This document shows, piece after piece, positions 14,247 through 17,211 of a DNA stretch of 17,211 nt. Origin of the DNA: an uncultured Oscillospiraceae bacterium (GTDB taxonomy: Bacteria > Bacillota > Clostridia > Oscillospirales > Ruminococcaceae). The stretch covers positions 1-17,211 of the forward strand of contig CAJTSZ010000041.1 in NCBI GenBank assembly GCA_910578755.1, in the 5' to 3' direction. Below the pieces are notes generated by a model. It was not told the origin of the DNA, ran no database searches, and saw only the letters and a program-made list of their open reading frames with translations. Every line of letters begins with the position of its first letter. The stretch's first letter is position 1. A program made the position numbers and the translations under genes.

Positions 14247-15416
14247 ATGGAATGTACAAAAAAAGGAGCGTCCGGTAATAAAATCATAAAGGTAAAGGTT
14301 TGCCCTGCTGTGTCAGCAGCCGGGGCTGCCATGGCAAAGGCAGGCGTTTTTTCCACGGAGCAGCTGCTCCCCCGCAGGAACAGAAGCTTGGACCTAACGG
14401 GGGTTGCCGCCCAGCTTAAGGGGAAAACGGTGCTGGTTACCGGCGCTGCCGGTTCCATTGGCTCCGAAATTTGCCGGCAGGTCCTCAGCCTTGGCTGCGA
14501 CAGGCTGCTGGCACTGGATATTCACGAAAATGGCCTGTTTTATTTGGAACAGGATTTAAAGCGGCGGGGTTTTCCGCAAAACTATGTGCTGTGCGCCGGT
14601 TCGGTGCAGGATAAGGGGCGGGTGGCTGCCATAATGGAGCATTACCGCCCAAGCATTATTTACCATGCCGCCGCCTATAAACATGTACCCATGATGGAGC
14701 ACAACCCTGGAGAAGCCATAAAAAACAATTTTTTAGGCACCCTGTATACTGCCCAGGCGGCAAAGGCCCAAGGGGCGGAGTGTTTTATTTTAATTTCCAC
14801 CGATAAAGCGGTGAACCCGGCCAACATTATGGGGGCCACAAAACGCATGTGCGAGCTTGCGGTAAAGGCGCTTAACGGCGGCAAGGGCACTTGCTTTGCA
14901 GCGGTGCGCTTTGGCAACGTGCTGGGCAGCGCCGGCAGTGTGGTCCCTGTTTTTCAGGAGCAAATTAAGGCTGGGGGGCCCGTTACCATTACCCATAAGG
15001 ATATGCGGCGGTATTTTATGACCATACCGGAGGCGGTAAGCCTGGTGCTGGACGCCGGCCGCTTGGCCCAAGGGGGAGAGGTATTTATGCTGGATATGGG
15101 CCAGCCGGTGAAAATATATGACCTTGCCTGCCGGATGATACGCCTGAGGGGCTTGGAGCCGGGGAGGGACATTCCCATTGTATTTACTGGCCCCCGCCCC
15201 GGGGAAAAGCTGTATGAGGAAATGACTACAGCAGATGAAGTGACAGAAAGAACAGAAAATAACCAGATTTATGTGAACCGTTCCCCGGGGGCAGAGCTTG
15301 CGCAGGTTTTGGCTGCCGCCGCCTATTTTGAGCAGGGGGTGGATGTTCTTGCACCCCGGGAAATGCTTCGCCATGTGCGGGCCCTTGTTCCCACCTATAA
15401 CCCTACCATCGATTGA
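14247..15416 (+). CDS. CapD/WbpM-like nucleotide-sugar 4,6-dehydratase, soluble form
   Basis: This encodes a 389-residue short-chain-dehydrogenase-type enzyme of the CapD/WbpM/FlaA1 family, which converts UDP-GlcNAc-type sugars to 4-keto-6-deoxy forms for surface polysaccharide or glycan synthesis. The NAD(P)-binding motif GAAGSIG is at 66-72 in GKTVLVTGAAGSIGSEICRQ. The active-site region ISTDKAVNPANIMGATKR (183-200) has Met195 and Lys199, the S-M-K arrangement of the long CapD/WbpM branch rather than the Tyr form of FlaA1. RFGNVLGSAGSVVPVF and GPRPGEKLYEE are also family signatures. Long members start with four membrane helices and a second nucleotide-fold domain; here only about 35 weakly similar residues precede the EQLLPRR-LDL linker, so this is a soluble or N-terminally lost version. 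The ribosome site before ATG is weak (AAAGGGAA). The stop codon lies inside the terminal repeat of the element at 15406-15721, so the C-terminus may be altered. Confidence 0.88.
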   Translation: MECTKKGASGNKIIKVKVCPAVSAAGAAMAKAGVFSTEQLLPRRNRSLDLTGVAAQLKGKTVLVTGAAGSIGSEICRQVLSLGCDRLLALDIHENGLFYLEQDLKRRGFPQNYVLCAGSVQDKGRVAAIMEHYRPSIIYHAAAYKHVPMMEHNPGEAIKNNFLGTLYTAQAAKAQGAECFILISTDKAVNPANIMGATKRMCELAVKALNGGKGTCFAAVRFGNVLGSAGSVVPVFQEQIKAGGPVTITHKDMRRYFMTIPEAVSLVLDAGRLAQGGEVFMLDMGQPVKIYDLACRMIRLRGLEPGRDIPIVFTGPRPGEKLYEEMTTADEVTERTENNQIYVNRSPGAELAQVLAAAAYFEQGVDVLAPREMLRHVRALVPTYNPTID

Positions 15417-15721
15417 CAAGGGGCAATACGGTTTTTCGAGGTTAAAATTGCCACTGACAGCGTTGTCCTCGTTGCTGGGCGCCAGCCCAGCTGCCTCGTC
15501 CGCCTTGTCAGCAACAATTTTCTTTCCCGAAAAACTCCTTGGACCTGCCAGTGAGCATAAATTGGGGATAGCAAAGCTACCTTTGCGTGACGTTTGACAA
15601 TATGTCAAACGTCCTAAGTTTGGCGAAAGCCCAACTATTGCGCCCGCCAAAGCCGAGAACGCAGTCCAGCGGCCGCAGGCTTGGGACACTGGCAAGCGTG
15701 TTTCCCCTTGTTAATCGATGG
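15406..15721. mobile_element. MITE-like element with 25-bp terminal inverted repeats
   Basis: CCATCGATTGACAAGGGG begins at 15406 and the reverse complement of 15697-15721 begins CCATCGATTAACAAGGGG. Over 25 bases 22 match. The 316-bp interior has no transposase or credible gene, but holds hairpins: GCTGGGC/GCCCAGC (15474-15480/15485-15491), GCAAAG/CTTTGC near 15571-15586, and GACGTTTGACA/TGTCAAACGTC (15589-15599/15603-15613, loop of 3). No target-site duplication is evident. The left end supplies the last residues and the TGA of the CapD-like gene. Likely a non-autonomous element mobilised by a transposase elsewhere, but this is inference. Confidence 0.65.
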
Positions 15722-16040
15722 CAAGACCCTTTTATAAAGGGAGATGGGGCTTTTGGCCCGCCGGCCCTAACTTTTTGCAGGGGGCGCTCCATCTCCATAC
15801 CCCAGGCTCAAAACTTACAGTGGGATACCACTGTAAGTTTTTTCTTTTTGGAGGTATCAGTTACCTCCAAGTCTTTACCAACGGGCTGCACCCTTTATAG
15901 GGGTGTGGGCCGCGCAGGCCTACAAAAAATGGGGTGCAGGTTCGGGCTGCGTAAACCCGTTGGCACAGGTTTGGAAGCGGCCAAACGCTTCCAAAAAGAA
16001 AAATGTTGCAGCAAAGGATTTTCCCTGCTGTAACGTTTGG
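15722..16040. repeat. Hairpin-array intergenic block C
   Basis: No credible gene is present. Inverted repeats are GGAGATGG (15740-15747) with CCATCTCC (15789-15796), the TTACAG-type hairpin 15811-15823/15828-15840 (13 perfect pairs, loop GATA), TTGGAGGT/ACCTCCAA (about 15847-15869), TTGGAAGCG/CGCTTCCAA (15971-15979/15986-15994), and the diverged hairpin 16004-16036. Shared modules: GGGGCGCTCC-N6-ATACCCC with block B, 15900-15924 with 247-271 of block A, and 16004-16040 with 3063-3100. The 16041-16092 stretch up to the recombinase stop shows nothing further. Confidence 0.72.
15811..15840. repeat. TTACAG-family hairpin, copy 3
   Basis: AAACTTACAGTGG (15811-15823) pairs perfectly with CCACTGTAAGTTT (15828-15840) around GATA. 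Compared with 310-341 (AAACCTTACAGCGGT) the inner pairs differ, but each arm matches its own partner. Confidence 0.75.
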
Positions 16041-16092
16041 GTTATGAGAACGGAAGAATGGCGCCCTATCCGGGACGCCATTGTTCTGCCTC

Positions 16093-16728
16093 TTAAAACC
16101 CTTCTGTGGGAAGGGCCGCAGGATTGTTTGGAACAAATTGGGAGGCCTTTTTGAAAAAGGTGGTGGGGGGCATACCACAGGCTGCCGCTGCCTGCCGAAT
16201 GGTTTTCTTTTTATTCATCCAGGCTATGCACTCTTTTTCAAAATTATCGGGAACAGGCTTGGGATGTCTGCCCATATGTACCCCCTGGGATTTTGCTGCG
16301 GCAATGCCCTGGGCTTGGCGGCTTTTTATATTTTCCCTTTCTGCCTGGGCCACATAGGCAAGTATTTGCAGGGCCAAATCTGCAATAAAGGAACTGGTCA
16401 GGTCCTGTTCCTTTTTGCGGGTGTCCAGCAGGGGCATATCTATAATCAGAATATCCGCCTGCTTTTCCTTGGTAATAAACCGCCACTGTTCCAAAATTTC
16501 ATCGTAGTTCCGCCCCAGGCGGTCAATACTTTGGACGATGAGCAGGTCGCCCTTGTGCATCCGCCGCATCAGCTTTTTGTATTGGGGCCGGTTAAAGTCT
16601 TGGCCGCTTTGGCGGTCAATAAAAATGTTTTCGCTTGGTATTTTGCACTGCTCCAGCGCCAAAAGCTGCCGCGCTTCGTTTTGCTCCCGGGTGGATACGC
16701 GGGCGTACCCGTAGGTTTTCTGTTCCAT
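16093..16728 (-). CDS. Serine recombinase (resolvase/invertase family)
   Basis: This encodes a 211-residue site-specific recombinase of the small serine resolvase/DNA invertase type. The N-terminal catalytic domain has YARVST with the nucleophile Ser12 and Arg10, then VQSIDRLGRN with Asp69, Arg70 and Arg73. The long helix (AYVAQAERENIKSRQAQGI, about 124-142) and the basic MGRHPKP linker lead to a C-terminal helix-turn-helix (TIRQAAAACGMPPTTFFKKA, about 176-195). All motifs are intact, so the enzyme is probably active. It is alone: no transposase or partner is seen in the window. Its ribosome site (GGGAG, about 16742-16746) is loosely spaced. Hairpin arrays flank it on both sides. A crossover site was not identified; a TTTTGTCGAATTTTAGGAAA segment upstream (about 16823-16842) is a possible binding site at low confidence. 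Confidence 0.9.
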   Translation of the reverse strand: MEQKTYGYARVSTREQNEARQLLALEQCKIPSENIFIDRQSGQDFNRPQYKKLMRRMHKGDLLIVQSIDRLGRNYDEILEQWRFITKEKQADILIIDMPLLDTRKKEQDLTSSFIADLALQILAYVAQAERENIKSRQAQGIAAAKSQGVHMGRHPKPVPDNFEKECIAWMNKKKTIRQAAAACGMPPTTFFKKASQFVPNNPAALPTEGF

Positions 16729-16931
16729 TGTTTAGTCACTCTCCCTGATGTAATTGGTAGCAGAATTTCCCATGCGGAAAATACCAGCCTTTGGGCGCTT
16801 TGCCACCCTGTAAAGCACGTATTTTGTCGAATTTTAGGAAACCCTTGCACAATCAGTTTGAGCCTTTTCTACAAATTTAAAAAGGGCTATTCTCAGTAAA
16901 ATTTAGTGGATTTAAGCCCCAAAAATAAAAA

Positions 16932-16961
16932 AATCCCCAGAACCGGGTAGCACTGGGGATT
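16932..16961 (-). terminator. Terminator facing leftward from beyond the window
   Basis: Read leftward, AATCCCCAG (complement of 16953-16961) pairs with CTGGGGATT (complement of 16932-16940) and runs into TTTTTTTATTTTT. It would end a transcript coming from the right of the window. It may also be a first member of the adjacent hairpin array. Confidence 0.6.
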
Positions 16962-16989
16962 CCTGTTTTCTTTTACCTTTTAAAAGGGA

Positions 16990-17177
16990 AAAACCCCCAT
17001 ATTTTGCGTGGGGTTTTGGCGCGCCTGGAGAAGAAAAACCTCCTATACTTTGTGCGGGAGGTCAGCAAAAATCCACACTTCTGTGTGGATTTTTGGTATT
17101 GGAAGCAGGCAGGTCTGTAAAAGTTTGCAGTGCAAACTTCCCATAGGAAAGGGGGTGAAGGGACAGCGACTGTCCCT
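16990..17177. repeat. Hairpin-array intergenic block D
   Basis: Five inverted repeats in under 200 bases: AAAACCCC/GGGGTTTT (16990-16997/17010-17017), ACCTCC/GGAGGT (17038-17043/17057-17062), CAAAAATCCACAC/GTGTGGATTTTTG (17066-17078/17083-17095, loop TTCT), AAGTTTGC/GCAAACTT (17121-17128/17132-17139) and GGGACAG/CTGTCCC (17160-17166/17170-17176). The third is flanked by T-runs on both strands and could be a bidirectional terminator. The one open frame here (about 16973-17209, minus) crosses all the palindromes and has no ribosome site. The block may continue past the window. Confidence 0.7.
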
Positions 17178-17211
17178 CCCCAAGAAGGCGGAGCCTGATT
17201 GGAAAGCAAGA

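Noticed and set aside
16823..16850. Resolvase crossover (res) site upstream of the recombinase
   Set aside because: A single TGTCGAATTTTAGGA-like segment is present but no paired or inverted subsites are clear, so it is mentioned only as a possibility.
1..17177. CRISPR array interpretation of the repeat blocks
   Set aside because: Repeats are palindromic units of different length with no constant repeat-spacer period and no cas genes.
16973..17209. 78-residue minus-strand frame at the right edge
   Set aside because: It crosses five palindromes of block D and has no recognisable domain.

Overview
The window looks like chromosomal DNA of an anaerobic Firmicute of class Clostridia. My best guess is a gut Oscillospirales or Ruminococcaceae-like bacterium. 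The reasons are strong AGGAGG-type ribosome sites, several TTG starts (murA, the last ABC ATPase), consensus sigma-A promoters, a lipoprotein-type substrate-binding protein, a DUF3899-like membrane protein, and base composition near balance. The taxonomic call is inference from style, not from a marker gene. No rRNA, tRNA, CRISPR array or complete insertion sequence was seen.

Layout. (1) 1-450: a gene-free block of back-to-back hairpins. (2) 459-2527: a strong promoter, a CNNM/CorC-type (DUF21-CBS) membrane protein and a GNAT acetyltransferase in one operon, closed by a good terminator. (3) 2553-3232: a second hairpin block, ending in the terminator of a leftward LysR regulator. (4) 3244-4664, minus strand: the LysR regulator and a small three-helix membrane protein. 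(5) 4777-11067, plus strand: a complete family-5 (oligopeptide/dipeptide/nickel type) ABC importer in the order lipoprotein, permease, permease, ATPase, ATPase. A double GC-rich hairpin separates the lipoprotein from the rest. (6) 11100-14057, minus strand: murA and a CorA-type metal channel, each probably transcribed alone. (7) 14140-15416, plus strand: a soluble, membrane-domain-less CapD/WbpM-like nucleotide-sugar dehydratase under a near-consensus promoter. Its stop codon lies in the terminal inverted repeat of a 316-bp MITE-like element (15406-15721). (8) 15722-17211: more hairpin blocks surrounding a lone serine recombinase on the minus strand.

The genes are mostly ordinary: peptide or solute import, cell-wall precursor synthesis, divalent-metal handling and surface-sugar synthesis. 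The unusual part is the intergenic DNA. Four blocks (about 1-366, 2553-3122, 15722-16036, 16932-17177) are built almost entirely of perfect short-loop inverted repeats. Blocks far apart share modules in different orders and orientations. Within one hairpin family the arms differ from copy to copy, yet each copy is self-complementary. This suggests that folding is conserved rather than sequence, as in REP/BIME-type or other mobilised palindromic repeats. The mechanism that spreads or uses them is not visible; the neighbouring serine recombinase is only a positional suspect.
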